From Gemmiger sp. An87 (GTDB lineage: Bacteria > Bacillota > Clostridia > Oscillospirales > Ruminococcaceae): DNA of 36,315 nt. Shown one piece after another: positions 1-11,201 of the stretch. Under the pieces are notes generated by a model. The model was given only the letters and a program-made list of their open reading frames with translations, searched no databases and was not told where the DNA came from. The stretch is from positions 1-36,315 of the forward strand of contig NZ_NFHD01000033.1 in the NCBI RefSeq assembly GCF_002159185.1, in the 5' to 3' direction. The stretch's first letter is position 1. Every line of letters starts with the position of its first letter. The position numbers and the translations under genes are program-made.

Positions 1-51
1 ATGCGCCACATTTCATTGCTTTTTCCACCTGTCTTCTTGTTTTCAAACAGA

Positions 52-87
52 AAACCTGCTCTGGCCTGATTGCCAAAGCAGGTTTTT
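52..87. terminator. Intrinsic stem-loop, possibly bidirectional
   Basis: A nine-base perfect inverted repeat, AAACCTGCT at 52-60 and AGCAGGTTT at 77-85, is followed on the plus strand by a short T run. On the minus strand it is also followed by a T-rich stretch. It probably ends a plus-strand transcript entering from the left, or helps separate converging transcripts. Confidence 0.6.
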
Positions 88-99
88 CTACAGGCTGAA

Positions 100-127
100 G
101 CGCATCCCGGATGGGATGCGCTTTTCT
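100..127 (+). terminator. Intrinsic terminator for a plus-strand gene left of the window
   Basis: GCGCATCCC (100-108), a 4-base loop and GGGATGCGC (113-121) form a perfect nine-pair stem followed by TTTTCTTGTTTT on the plus strand. No plus-strand gene lies inside the window here, so it most likely ends a gene to the left that converges on the helicase. Confidence 0.7.
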
Positions 128-139
128 TGTTTTCGAAAG

Positions 140-168
140 CCGGGCGGGTTTTCCACAAACCGGCCCGG
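140..168 (-). terminator. Probable terminator of the DEAD-box helicase gene
   Basis: A GC-rich inverted repeat (CCGGGC... / ...GGCCCGG, one internal mismatch, 5-base loop) starts eight bases beyond the helicase stop codon. On the minus strand only a weak T run (CTTTCG) follows, so termination is plausible but not textbook. Confidence 0.5.
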
Positions 169-175
169 AGATTGT

Positions 176-1354
176 TTAAAAGTAGCTGCGGATCTGGAAC
201 TTATCCACCTTTTCCACCTTTTCCTCGATGAGGGCGGTATGGTCCTCGTTCCAGTGCACCGGGATGGCCTCGTTGCGGGTCAGCCGCAGCAGCTCATCCA
301 CCCGCTTGGTCTCCTCGGCGGTGTACATCAGGTAGGACACGCCCTCCCGCTTGGCGCGGCCGGTACGGCCGATGCGGTGGGTGTAGTGCTCGTTGGCACC
401 GGGCACGTCGTAGTTGATCACCGCGTCCACGTCGTCCACGTCGATGCCGCGGGCGGCCACATCGGTGGCCACCAGCACCGCAATGTTGCCCTCCCGGAAG
501 CTGGCCATTATCTTGTTCCGATCGCTCTGGGAAAGATCGCCGTGCAGGCAGTCCACCACAAAGTTCAGCCGGGCCAGCTGGTTGGTCAGGATGGCGGTGG
601 TGAACTTGGTGTTGCAGAACACCATCACCCGCTTGTACTCGCCGGAGATGATGATCTGGGCCAAGTCCGCCAGCTTGTTGCGGCCGGTGGTCAGCAGCTT
701 GTACTGGTGGATCTTGGGCTGGCTTTCCAGCACCGGCTGCACGCTGATCTCCTCGGCATCCCGCTGGTAGAGCCAGCCGATGTCCATCACCTCGCGGCTG
801 ATGGTGGCGCTGAACATGCACAGGCTCTTGCGGGCCTTCATGGAATCGATGATTCGGCGCACATCCTTGTAGAAGCCCATGTTCAGCATCTCGTCGGCCT
901 CGTCCAGCACGATGCTGGTCACGCCGCTCACGTCGATGTTCTTGTGGTGCATGTGGTCCATCAGGCGGCCCGGGGTGGCCACCACGATCTGGCAGCCCTT
1001 CTTCAGCTTCTCAGCCTGGCGCTGGATATTGGCGCCGCCGTATACGCAGACAATGCGCACCTTGGACAGGAAGTGGGCCAGCTCGGTCAGCTCCTCGGCG
1101 ATCTGCTGGGCCAGCTCACGGGTGGGGGCCAGGATCACCGCCTGGGGCTTGTTGCTCTCCGGATTGATCCGCTCAATGATGGGAATGCCGAAGGCGCAGG
1201 TCTTGCCGGTGCCGGTAGGAGCCTTGGCGATCACATCCTTGCCTGCCATCATCACCGGAATGGCCTTCTCCTGTACTTCGGTCATCTCGGTGAAGCCCAT
1301 ACGCTCCACGGCCTGCAGGATTTCGGGGCTGCATTTCAGCTCACTGTATAACAT
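176..1354 (-). CDS. DEAD-box ATP-dependent RNA helicase
   Basis: A 392-residue superfamily 2 RNA helicase that would unwind short RNA duplexes in the cytoplasm, in ribosome assembly or RNA decay. Visible motifs in order: Q motif near 21-33, Walker A APTGTGKT (45-52), PTRELAQQ (77-84), TPGR (127-130), DEAD (151-154), SAT (182-184), ATDVAARGID (296-305) and HRIGRTGR (326-333). The protein stops soon after the second RecA domain, with no RGG or DbpA-type RNA-binding tail, so it is a minimal core enzyme that is shorter than CshA/DeaD. The ATG at 1354 follows a weak purine-rich site. It has its own extended -10 promoter and a GC-rich 5' leader of roughly 90 bases, which could allow cold or structure-dependent control. 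Which CshA/DbpA/RhlE subclass it belongs to cannot be decided by eye. Confidence 0.95.
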   Translation of the reverse strand: MLYSELKCSPEILQAVERMGFTEMTEVQEKAIPVMMAGKDVIAKAPTGTGKTCAFGIPIIERINPESNKPQAVILAPTRELAQQIAEELTELAHFLSKVRIVCVYGGANIQRQAEKLKKGCQIVVATPGRLMDHMHHKNIDVSGVTSIVLDEADEMLNMGFYKDVRRIIDSMKARKSLCMFSATISREVMDIGWLYQRDAEEISVQPVLESQPKIHQYKLLTTGRNKLADLAQIIISGEYKRVMVFCNTKFTTAILTNQLARLNFVVDCLHGDLSQSDRNKIMASFREGNIAVLVATDVAARGIDVDDVDAVINYDVPGANEHYTHRIGRTGRAKREGVSYLMYTAEETKRVDELLRLTRNEAIPVHWNEDHTALIEEKVEKVDKFQIRSYF

Positions 1355-1449
1355 AGTTTATTTACTCCGTTTCGTATATTCCCGCCCGGTCCCGTGCGCA
1401 GGCGCGCACCACCGGCCGCGGGGGTTTTCTTTTTTGTGTATACAAAATT

Positions 1450-1458
1450 ATTATAGCA
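1450..1458 (-). promoter_or_regulatory. Extended -10 promoter of the helicase gene with a structured leader
   Basis: Read on the minus strand, TGC-TATAAT is a perfect extended -10 element (TATAAT at 1455-1450). The -35 hexamer 17 bases upstream is poor (TTCCGT). The transcript would carry about 90 untranslated bases containing a GC-rich palindrome (GTGCGC...GCGCAC) before the ATG at 1354. Confidence 0.6.
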
Positions 1459-1485
1459 TGCCCGAAGCCGAAACGGAATAGCCCC

Positions 1486-2841
1486 TCAAGCCTCCTGCGC
1501 CGCCAGAACAGCGCGCTGCTGCCTCAGCGCCCGCACCAGCAAAAACAGTGCAATGACAATGGCCAGATAGTCCGCCGTGGTCTGGGTGAAGTTGATGCCA
1601 TTCAAACCGAACAGACGCCCCAGCACAAACAGCAGCGGGATAAAGAACACGCCCTGCCGGAACAGCGACAGCAAAGTGGCCGGAACCGGCCGGTCCATCG
1701 CCTGCAGGCTGTTGATGGTCAGAAACAGCAGGCCCAGAACAGGGCCGGCCAGCGAGGTGGCCACCAGCATCGCGGCCCCGTATTCAATCACCTGTGCATC
1801 ATCGATGAAGACCCGGACCACACCCGGCGCAAACGCGATGTAGAATCCGCTGAGCAGCGTGCCGCACACCACCGTAAGTGCCCCGCTGAACCGCAGGATG
1901 GCACCAAACCGCTTCACCGCTCCTGCGCCGTGGCAGTAGCCCAGCAGCGGCTGAATGCCGTTGGTAATGCCCATATGCACAAACACAATGAACATATACA
2001 CCTTGGTCACGATGCCCATGGCGGCCACCGCGGTGTCCCCGTAGGGCACCAGCGCATTGTTCAGCAGCACGGTGGAAATACTCATCAGCGCCGAGTTGAT
2101 GCCCGCGGGAATCCCAATGCTTACCACGCGCCGGGCAATGCGCCCGCAGCCTGCCAAATACTGGGGATGCATGGACAGCAGCGGACTTTTCCGGGTCAGA
2201 TAGTAGATGTAATACACGCAGCCGAACACGTTGCCCAGCACCGTGGCAATGGCCGCGCCCGCGGTGCCCATATCCAGAGTCAGGATAAAGATCGGGTCCA
2301 GAATAATGTTGGCCACAGTGCCGATCATACCGCCCAGCATGGAGGCACTGGCCGCACCCTCACCCCGTACCACATGGCCGAAGGCGTTGGCCAGCAGAAT
2401 AAAGGGCGCACCCACCGCAATGTAAAACAGATAATCCCGGGAAAATTCCCAGGTGTCCGGCGTGCTGCCCAGGATACGCAGCAGCGGGTCCATGCCCAGC
2501 AGAATGGCCACCGCAGCCACCAGCCCCACAGCCAGCGCGCTGTAAAAACAGAAGGCGGAAGCCTCCTTGGCTCGCTTCTCCTCCTTCTGCCCCAGCAGGA
2601 TGGAGATAACCGCGCTGCCACCGATGCCGATGAGGTTGGCCACCGCCATGTACATCACGAACACCGCATTGGTCAGCGAGACCGCCGCCACCTGGCAGGC
2701 ATCGTGGGTCTGGCCCACGAAAAAGGTATCGGCCATATTGTAGATCACCAGCACCAGCGACGAAATCACCGTGGGGATGGCCATGCGCAGCACCGCCTTC
2801 TTCACCGGCGTGCGCAGAAACAGCTCCTGATCACTTTTCAT
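1486..2841 (-). CDS. MATE family multidrug efflux protein (MepA-like)
   Basis: A 451-residue polytopic membrane protein of the MATE family. It is expected to have 12 membrane segments and to export cationic drugs or other small molecules using an ion gradient. Family-typical stretches are AIPTVISSLVLVIYNMADTF in the first segment, IGIGGSAVISILLGQ near residue 75, and the mid-protein repeat ANIILDPIF. The duplicated six-helix architecture is intact and the length is normal. It lies 74 bases downstream of a MarR regulator on the same strand, like mepRA in Staphylococcus, and an operator-like palindrome sits between the two genes. The substrate cannot be told from sequence. Confidence 0.9.
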   Translation of the reverse strand: MKSDQELFLRTPVKKAVLRMAIPTVISSLVLVIYNMADTFFVGQTHDACQVAAVSLTNAVFVMYMAVANLIGIGGSAVISILLGQKEEKRAKEASAFCFYSALAVGLVAAVAILLGMDPLLRILGSTPDTWEFSRDYLFYIAVGAPFILLANAFGHVVRGEGAASASMLGGMIGTVANIILDPIFILTLDMGTAGAAIATVLGNVFGCVYYIYYLTRKSPLLSMHPQYLAGCGRIARRVVSIGIPAGINSALMSISTVLLNNALVPYGDTAVAAMGIVTKVYMFIVFVHMGITNGIQPLLGYCHGAGAVKRFGAILRFSGALTVVCGTLLSGFYIAFAPGVVRVFIDDAQVIEYGAAMLVATSLAGPVLGLLFLTINSLQAMDRPVPATLLSLFRQGVFFIPLLFVLGRLFGLNGINFTQTTADYLAIVIALFLLVRALRQQRAVLAAQEA

Positions 2842-2865
2842 TGATTTTCCCTCTTCCCTCTTTTG

Positions 2866-2877
2866 TTTGTTGGCAAA
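2866..2877 (-). promoter_or_regulatory. Operator-like palindrome upstream of the MATE gene
   Basis: TTTG-TTGG-CAAA, a 12-base inverted repeat in the 74-base gap between the MarR gene and the MATE gene, 24 bases upstream of the MATE start. It differs at only two positions from the palindrome TTTGCTTGCAAA (3383-3394) just downstream of the marR promoter, which suggests that both are bound by the MarR protein. Binding is inference. Confidence 0.5.
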
Positions 2878-2915
2878 CCATTTGCGGGTGCCGCGCCCTT
2901 TTTCGGGCGTCCCGC

Positions 2916-3362
2916 TTACAGGTTGGTCTGCATGCGGGCCAGAAAACGGCGCAGCTGGTCCAGCTCCTCCGGGGAGAACCCGCTCACCAGCTGCTGTTCC
3001 AGCTCCTGGCGGATGGCGGAATACCGCCGCTGCAATTCCCTGCCCGCCGGTTCCAGCTGCAGTGCCTTGCGGCGGCCATCCCGGGCATCGCTCACCCGAC
3101 GGATCAGCCCTTTTTCCTCCATCAGGGCCAGCATTTTGGAGGCAGTGGCCCGGTTAATGGCAAACTCCTCCTCCACATCCCGCTGAAACACCGGCTCCTC
3201 CTGCTGCTCTTTATGGAACAGAAAATCAGTGACCCACATGTTCTGCAGGGTGCACTCCTGCAGCTTGCGCCGGTCGTAAAGCGAATGGATGCGCCGCAGA
3301 ATCTGGTTATCCAGCTTTTTGATCTGAAGGCTCACATCCTGGTTCTGGGGATTTTGCTGCAC
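2916..3362 (-). CDS. MarR family transcriptional regulator
   Basis: A 148-residue winged-helix regulator. The central part, from about residue 60 to 110, has the MarR pattern: FAINRATASKMLALMEEKGL is the recognition helix, followed by the wing VSDARDGRRKALQLEP. The start is a GTG at 3362-3360, chosen because a perfect AGGAGG (3376-3371) lies eight bases upstream and no ATG is better placed. It is transcribed from TTGACA-N17-TACAAT and probably represses itself and the following MATE exporter, with release by a small-molecule ligand. This is the usual MarR-MATE/MepR logic and is inferred. Confidence 0.9.
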   Translation of the reverse strand: MQQNPQNQDVSLQIKKLDNQILRRIHSLYDRRKLQECTLQNMWVTDFLFHKEQQEEPVFQRDVEEEFAINRATASKMLALMEEKGLIRRVSDARDGRRKALQLEPAGRELQRRYSAIRQELEQQLVSGFSPEELDQLRRFLARMQTNL

Positions 3363-3382
3363 GGTTCTTCCCTCCTATTTCG

Positions 3383-3426
3383 TTTGCTTGCAAATTAATT
3401 GTAGAGAGATGTGCCCGCCTTGTCAA
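3383..3426 (-). promoter_or_regulatory. marR-MATE promoter with operator palindrome
   Basis: On the minus strand TTGACA (3426-3421), 17 bases and TACAAT (3403-3398) form a strong sigma-A promoter. Immediately downstream lies TTTGC-TT-GCAAA (3383-3394), a perfect 12-base palindrome over the expected transcription start, well placed for autorepression by the MarR protein. Confidence 0.75.
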
Positions 3427-3446
3427 CCCTTTTCTTCTGCTGCACA

Positions 3447-3484
3447 CAAAAAAGGCACGGCGTTTTTGTACAAAACGCCGTGCC
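3447..3484 (-). terminator. Intrinsic terminator of ftsH
   Basis: GGCACGGCG...CGCCGTGCC (3454-3484) forms a long perfect stem around a TTTTTGTACAAAA core and is followed on the minus strand by a run of at least six T. It lies 20 bases beyond the ftsH stop. Confidence 0.9.
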
Positions 3485-3504
3485 GGGGATGCTCATTTGT
3501 ATGC

Positions 3505-5406
3505 TCAGCCGGGCAACTGCTGCTGGGCCGGAGCCGTGGGCTCGGGCTGCCGGTTCAGAATTTCCATGAACTCCTCGCCGGTGATGGTCTCTCGCTCCAT
3601 CAGGAAGGCGGCCAGCTCGTGCAGCTTGTCCACGTTGTCCTTCAGGATCTCCATGGCCTTGGCATGGGCGGATTTGATCAGCTCCAGAACCTCCTGGTCG
3701 ATCTTCTCCGCGGTGCCCTCGCTGCAGGCCAGCGAGGCGTCGCCGCCCAGGTACTGGCTGTTCACGGTGGCCAGGGCCATCATGTCGAATTCCTTGCTCA
3801 TGCCCAACCGGGTGACCATATTCCGGGCCAGCCGGGTGGCCTGTTCGATGTCGTTGGAGGCGCCGCTGGTGTAGCTGCCGAAGATCAGCTCCTCGGCGGC
3901 ACGGCCGCCGGTGAAGGTGGCGATCTTATTGAAGGCCTCCTCACGGCTCAGCAGGTTGGTCTCCTCCTCGGGCACCTGCAGGGTATAGCCCAGCGCGCCA
4001 GAGGTGCGGGGCACGATGGTGATCTTGGCCACCGGGGCGCTGTTGGTCTGCTTGGCCGCCACCAGCGCATGGCCGATTTCGTGGTAGGCCACAATCCGCT
4101 TTTCCTTGGGGTTGAGCACCTTGTTCTTGCGCTGGTAGCCCGCGATCACGGTCTCCACCGCCTCCATCAGGTCACCCTGGTTCACGATGCGGCGGTTCTG
4201 CTTCACCGCCCGCAGCGCGGCCTCGTTCACCATATTGGCCAGCTCGGCGCCGGAAGCACCGCTGGTGGCCCGGGCAATGGCCATGAAGTCCACATTCTCG
4301 TCCACCATGACCTTTTTGGCGTGTACCTTCAGGATGGCAGCGCGGCCCTCCAGGTCCGGCAGCTCCACCGGAATGCGCCGGTCAAACCGGCCGGGGCGCA
4401 GCAGGGCTTTGTCCAGAGTCTCAGGCCGGTTGGTGGCCGCCAGGATGATAACGCCCTTGCTGCCGTCGAAACCGTCCATCTCGGTGAGCAGCTGGTTCAG
4501 AGTCTGCTCCCGCTCGTCGTTGCCGCCGCTGATGCCGGCCGCATTGTCACGGCTCTTGCCGATGGTATCGATCTCGTCGATGAACACAATGCAGGGAGCC
4601 TTCTCCGCCGCCTGCTTGAACAGGTCGCGCACACGGGCCGCGCCCATGCCCACGAACATCTCCACGAACTCGGAACCGGCGATGCTGAAGAAGGGCACGC
4701 CTGCCTCACCGGCGACGGCCTTGGCCAGCAGGGTCTTACCGGTACCCGGAGGGCCCACCAGCAGGGCACCCTTGGGCAGGGTGGCGCCGATGCTGTTGTA
4801 CTTGCTTGGATTGTGCAGGAAGTCCACGATTTCAGCCAGGGCTTCCTTGGCTTCGTCCTGCCCGGCTACATCCGCGAAGGTCTTGCCGGTCTGGGCCTCC
4901 ACATACACCTTGGCATTGGATTTGCCGAAGCTCATGGCATTGGGGCCGCCCATCTTTTTCATCATGAAGCGCATGAGCAGCTGGCCCAGCAGCACCATGA
5001 ACAGCACCGGCAGCACCACGCTGAACAAAAGATTCATGATGGGCGAGGTCTTGGTGGGAATCACACCGCCGTATTCCACCTCGCCGCCTTCCGGGTTCTT
5101 GGCCTCCAGCAGCCGCTCCACCCGGTCCGGGTCGTTAACCCACGCAGTCTGATAGATCCGCTCCTTGCCGTTTTCGTCCAGTGCCTGATAGGTGATGGTG
5201 CCGTTGGATGCATCCTCCTGCACCACGCTCACCTTGCCCTCTTCCAGATCGGTGACGAAGCGATTGTAGCTCACTTCGATCACCGAACCTCGCATGATGT
5301 TGGGGAACACCAGTGCGTTGAGCAAAAGCAGGATCACCACCGCGGCCACATAGTAATAGATCAGTGCCTTTTTAGGATTTTTGGGTCCTGTTGTTTTCAT
5401 ATTCAC
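3505..5406 (-). CDS. ftsH: ATP-dependent zinc metalloprotease FtsH
   Basis: A 633-residue membrane-bound AAA+ protease that forms hexamers and degrades misfolded membrane proteins and selected cytosolic regulators. Seen in order: membrane segment 15-35, extracytoplasmic domain about 40-120, second membrane segment 122-146, Walker A GPPGTGKT (218-225), Walker B FIDEID (275-280), second region of homology with ATNRPETLD...RPGRFDRRI (324-345), and the zinc site HEIGH (442-446) with a distal acidic ligand in SNDIEQ near 519. The common FtsH zinc motif is HEAGH; here the third residue is Ile, but the two His and the Glu are intact. The C terminus is short and Pro/Gln-rich. Its own weak promoter lies upstream, but cotranscription with the two membrane-protein genes before it is possible. 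Confidence 0.96.
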   Translation of the reverse strand: MNMKTTGPKNPKKALIYYYVAAVVILLLLNALVFPNIMRGSVIEVSYNRFVTDLEEGKVSVVQEDASNGTITYQALDENGKERIYQTAWVNDPDRVERLLEAKNPEGGEVEYGGVIPTKTSPIMNLLFSVVLPVLFMVLLGQLLMRFMMKKMGGPNAMSFGKSNAKVYVEAQTGKTFADVAGQDEAKEALAEIVDFLHNPSKYNSIGATLPKGALLVGPPGTGKTLLAKAVAGEAGVPFFSIAGSEFVEMFVGMGAARVRDLFKQAAEKAPCIVFIDEIDTIGKSRDNAAGISGGNDEREQTLNQLLTEMDGFDGSKGVIILAATNRPETLDKALLRPGRFDRRIPVELPDLEGRAAILKVHAKKVMVDENVDFMAIARATSGASGAELANMVNEAALRAVKQNRRIVNQGDLMEAVETVIAGYQRKNKVLNPKEKRIVAYHEIGHALVAAKQTNSAPVAKITIVPRTSGALGYTLQVPEEETNLLSREEAFNKIATFTGGRAAEELIFGSYTSGASNDIEQATRLARNMVTRLGMSKEFDMMALATVNSQYLGGDASLACSEGTAEKIDQEVLELIKSAHAKAMEILKDNVDKLHELAAFLMERETITGEEFMEILNRQPEPTAPAQQQLPG

Positions 5407-5442
5407 TCCGCCTTTTTCAAGTGGTATCGGTTCAATTCTACT

Positions 5443-5471
5443 ATTCTAGGATACATTCCCGATATTAAGAA
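5443..5471 (-). promoter_or_regulatory. Possible ftsH promoter
   Basis: Minus strand TTCTTA (5471-5466), 17 bases, TAGAAT (5448-5443), with a second overlapping TAGAAT eight bases on. The -35 matches the consensus at three of six positions only. It fits an independent ftsH transcript starting about 30 bases before the ATG. Confidence 0.4.
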
Positions 5472-5505
5472 TATATGAACGTTTCTAAAAGATTTCGCGT
5501 GCAAT

Positions 5506-5991
5506 TCAGGGCAGCTCCACTTCCCCCAGTTCCAGGGGTGTTTCGCCATAGGGGTCCAGGGTAATTTGCAGGGTTTTGGTGTCCAGTTCTTCCGGGTCCA
5601 CCTCCAAAATCAGCTCCACGTCGCCGATGCAGCCCACCGGCACACAGGACTCCTGTTCCAGGGTAATGCTTTCGTCCCAGGGGTCCCACACATCCACTGC
5701 ATATTCGTACCCCTTCACCGGGCGCACGCCCAGGTTCCATGCCGCCACATAAACATCCTGGTCGCTGTTGTTGGTGAGCACGAAATGAAGGCGGTAATAT
5801 TCGTAACCTTCCTGCGCGCCTTCCGGCTGCACCGGCTCGATCTGCACCCCATCCATGGAGGCATACCAGCCGGGGGCGGTGCCCAGCGCACTCAGATGCA
5901 TGGCGCCCCAGACGCCGGTCCCCAGAATGGCCAGCACCAGCAGGCCCGCCAGTACCCAAAGGCCCATTCCCTTGCGGGTATCCTCAATCAT
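5506..5991 (-). CDS. Single-pass membrane protein of unknown function
   Basis: A 161-residue protein not recognised as a known family. Residues 11-31 form one hydrophobic segment (MGLWVLAGLLVLAILGTGVW) after a short charged N terminus. The rest is acidic (pI clearly low), rich in Glu, Asp, Tyr and Trp, and probably forms an extracytoplasmic beta domain: HFVLTNNSDQDVYVAAWNL and the later alternating hydrophobic strands resemble the Ig-like FxLYD/DUF4352 type of domain, but this is only a resemblance. Its start overlaps the end of the previous gene by eight bases, so the two are translationally coupled. ftsH follows after 99 bases on the same strand. Confidence 0.75.
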   Translation of the reverse strand: MIEDTRKGMGLWVLAGLLVLAILGTGVWGAMHLSALGTAPGWYASMDGVQIEPVQPEGAQEGYEYYRLHFVLTNNSDQDVYVAAWNLGVRPVKGYEYAVDVWDPWDESITLEQESCVPVGCIGDVELILEVDPEELDTKTLQITLDPYGETPLELGEVELP

Positions 5992-6682
5992 CGCCGGTCA
6001 CCTCCTGGTCAAACTGCACGGCCACTCCCGCTGCCTGTACGCTTTCGGTGTTGTAGTCCTCATTCTTTTCCAGCCAGTGCAGCCAGAGAGTTCCCTCGCT
6101 CACGGATTCCGGCACCAGGAAATATACCCAGCCCTCTTCCATACCGGTACCGCACAGCTCGTAGCCATTCAGTGCACGCATAGCCCATTCCGGGTGCTCC
6201 TGTTCCAGCTCGTAGCCGCCCAGGTTTGGGTAATATACGCCGCCGCTCTGCAGATAAAACGCCCCGTCGCAGTCCCAGGCGGCCTGGTTCATTGCGCCCA
6301 GGCCCACCGCCGCACGCACGATTTTTTCTCCCTGGGCAATGCCGGTGATCGGCCCCAGGTCCTCCCCCTGGCCGCTCACCTTCACGGCTCGCTGATACGG
6401 ACCAAAGGAAAAGCTCTCATCCGCCTGGTACATGCTCTGCTGGGCATCCGGCACATAGACTGCATTCTGCCATTCCAGCTGACGGCCCCGCAGCCAGAAA
6501 AACGCCCCCTCTGCCAGCAGTACCACCAGCAGCACAGCGCAGATGGCCAGAGGCAGCAGCCGGGCTGCGCCTGCGCTTTTCTGCTCCGGGAGCTGGTTCG
6601 AAAAGCCGTCCGGCTCCTGCCAAGACTCTTGTTCCGGCATCTGTGCGTTCCAGGCATCATATTCCGGTGCGTTTCGCTTCAT
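5984..6682 (-). CDS. Single-pass membrane protein of unknown function
   Basis: A 232-residue protein of no recognised family. A hydrophilic cytosolic segment of about 40 residues, rich in Pro, Glu and Gln with the repeat MPEQES / LPEQKS, is followed by one membrane helix (about 42-64) and an acidic extracytoplasmic domain rich in Tyr, Gly and Trp. The ATG at 6682 is preferred because AGGAGG lies eight bases upstream. However, an in-frame ATG at 6706 would add MPEQEAGS, a third copy of the repeat, so the longer start is a real alternative. It is the first gene after the promoter at 6744-6772 and overlaps the next membrane-protein gene by eight bases. Confidence 0.75.
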   Translation of the reverse strand: MKRNAPEYDAWNAQMPEQESWQEPDGFSNQLPEQKSAGAARLLPLAICAVLLVVLLAEGAFFWLRGRQLEWQNAVYVPDAQQSMYQADESFSFGPYQRAVKVSGQGEDLGPITGIAQGEKIVRAAVGLGAMNQAAWDCDGAFYLQSGGVYYPNLGGYELEQEHPEWAMRALNGYELCGTGMEEGWVYFLVPESVSEGTLWLHWLEKNEDYNTESVQAAGVAVQFDQEVTGDD

Positions 6683-6743
6683 GGACCCTGCCTCCTGTTC
6701 CGGCATTCGCCCTGCCGGGGCGCGCCGGTTCTCGTTTTCTTTT

Positions 6744-6772
6744 ATTATACCGGTTCGGGCAGTTTCTGTCAG
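6744..6772 (-). promoter_or_regulatory. Promoter of the membrane-protein pair upstream of ftsH
   Basis: Minus strand CTGACA (6772-6767), 17-base spacer, TATAAT (6749-6744). Transcription would start about 30-55 bases before the two candidate start codons. Confidence 0.75.
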
Positions 6773-6787
6773 CAAAAGGCAGAAAGA

Positions 6788-6816
6788 AAACGCCGCCGGA
6801 TGTTCCGGCGGCGTTT
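6788..6816 (-). terminator. Intrinsic terminator of the pyr-car operon
   Basis: AAACGCCGCCGGA (6788-6800), loop TGT, TCCGGCGGCGTTT (6804-6816) is a perfect 13-pair stem followed on the minus strand by TTTCTTTCT. It lies 22 bases beyond the carB stop and closes the pyrimidine operon. Confidence 0.9.
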
Positions 6817-6838
6817 GATAAAGCGAGAAGTTTTGTTC

Positions 6839-10045
<3,207 letters not shown>

Positions 10046-10048
10046 GGC

Positions 10049-11140
10049 TCAGCAGCCTCCCTTCATCATGTCCACAAATTCATCAAACAGGTAGTCGGTA
10101 TCCTTGGGGCCGCCGCAGGCTTCCGGGTGGAACTGCACGGTGAAGCAGTCCATATTGTTGTAGCGGATGCCTTCCACGGTGCCGTCGTTGGCGTTCACAT
10201 GGCTCACCTCGCCCAGGGATTTGTCCAGGCTGTCGCCCACCACAGCGTAACCGTGGTTCTGGCTGGTGATGTAGGTGCGGCCGTGGGCCAGGTCAGTAAC
10301 CGGCTGGTTCACACCGCGGTGACCGTATTTCAGCTTTTCGGTCTTGGCGCCCTGGGCCAGCGCCATCAGCTGGTGACCCAGGCAGATGCCGAAGATGGGC
10401 AGGCCCAGCTTGGCGATCTCCTTCAGGTTCTCAATGATCTCCACGTTTTCCGCCGGGTCGCCGGGGCCGTTGGAGAGCATGATGCCGTCCAGGCCCATCT
10501 CCTTGAGCTGGCTGGCGGTGGTGGTGGCGGGCACAACGCTCACCTTGCAGTCCCGCTTGACCAGGCTGCGCTGGATGTTGTTCTTGCAGCCGAAGTCGAA
10601 CAGGGCTACATGGTACTTGCCGCCCTCGTTGAGCACAGTGGTCTCGGTGCGGGTCACGTTGGCCACAGCCTCGGTCACGTTGTACTCCCGGATGGCCTTC
10701 ATCAGGGCCTCGTCCGCCAGGGCCTCCTCGGCGGTGGCGTACTCGGTGGTGAGCGCGCCGTTCATAACACCGCTCTCACGCAGCAGGCGCACCAGGCTGC
10801 GGGTGTCGATGCCCGCCAGGCCGATGATGTTCTGCTCCTTCAGGTACTGATCCAGAGTCTTCTTGCAGCGGAAGTTGCTGGGCGCGTCGCACAGCTCGCG
10901 CACGATATAGCCAAAGGCCCAGATGCGGCCGGACTCCGCGTCCTCGCCGTTGATGCCGTAGTTGCCCACCAGAGGATAGCTCTGGGTGATGATCTGACCG
11001 TAGTAGCTGGGGTCGGTCAGGGTCTCTTCGTAGCCCACCATGCCGGTGTTGAACACCACCTCACCCACGCGGGTGCCGGTAGCGCCGAACTGCTGGCCTT
11101 CCAGCACGGTTCCGTTGGCCAAAACCAAAAATGTTTTCAA
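10049..11140 (-). CDS. carA: Carbamoyl phosphate synthase small (glutaminase) subunit
   Basis: A 363-residue glutamine amidotransferase that supplies ammonia to CarB. The N-terminal half is the CarA-specific domain (TGMVGYEETLTDPSYYGQII). The class I amidotransferase domain has its nucleophile in FGICLGHQ near residue 245 and the His-Glu pair in VQFHPEACGG near 335. The start is a TTG (11140-11138) preceded by GAGGG, since no ATG lies in a better place. A rare start next to a hairpin in the 105-base gap after pyrE may tune its level. Confidence 0.97.
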   Translation of the reverse strand: MKTFLVLANGTVLEGQQFGATGTRVGEVVFNTGMVGYEETLTDPSYYGQIITQSYPLVGNYGINGEDAESGRIWAFGYIVRELCDAPSNFRCKKTLDQYLKEQNIIGLAGIDTRSLVRLLRESGVMNGALTTEYATAEEALADEALMKAIREYNVTEAVANVTRTETTVLNEGGKYHVALFDFGCKNNIQRSLVKRDCKVSVVPATTTASQLKEMGLDGIMLSNGPGDPAENVEIIENLKEIAKLGLPIFGICLGHQLMALAQGAKTEKLKYGHRGVNQPVTDLAHGRTYITSQNHGYAVVGDSLDKSLGEVSHVNANDGTVEGIRYNNMDCFTVQFHPEACGGPKDTDYLFDEFVDMMKGGC

Positions 11141-11201
11141 GGCTCTAATCCCTCGCTTTCAGCGTTGTTGCAAAATGGTCGCCCTTGCGTGACAAAGGCC
11201 G

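Noticed and set aside
148-156. DnaA box TTTTCCACA at the window start
   Set aside because: It lies inside the helicase terminator loop as a single copy, with no origin context (no dnaA or dnaN).
3388-5478. A 696-codon plus-strand frame opposite ftsH, and similar frames opposite atpA, atpD, carA and pyrD
   Set aside because: Same mirror effect; no ribosome sites, no recognisable motifs, and each covers a well-supported gene.
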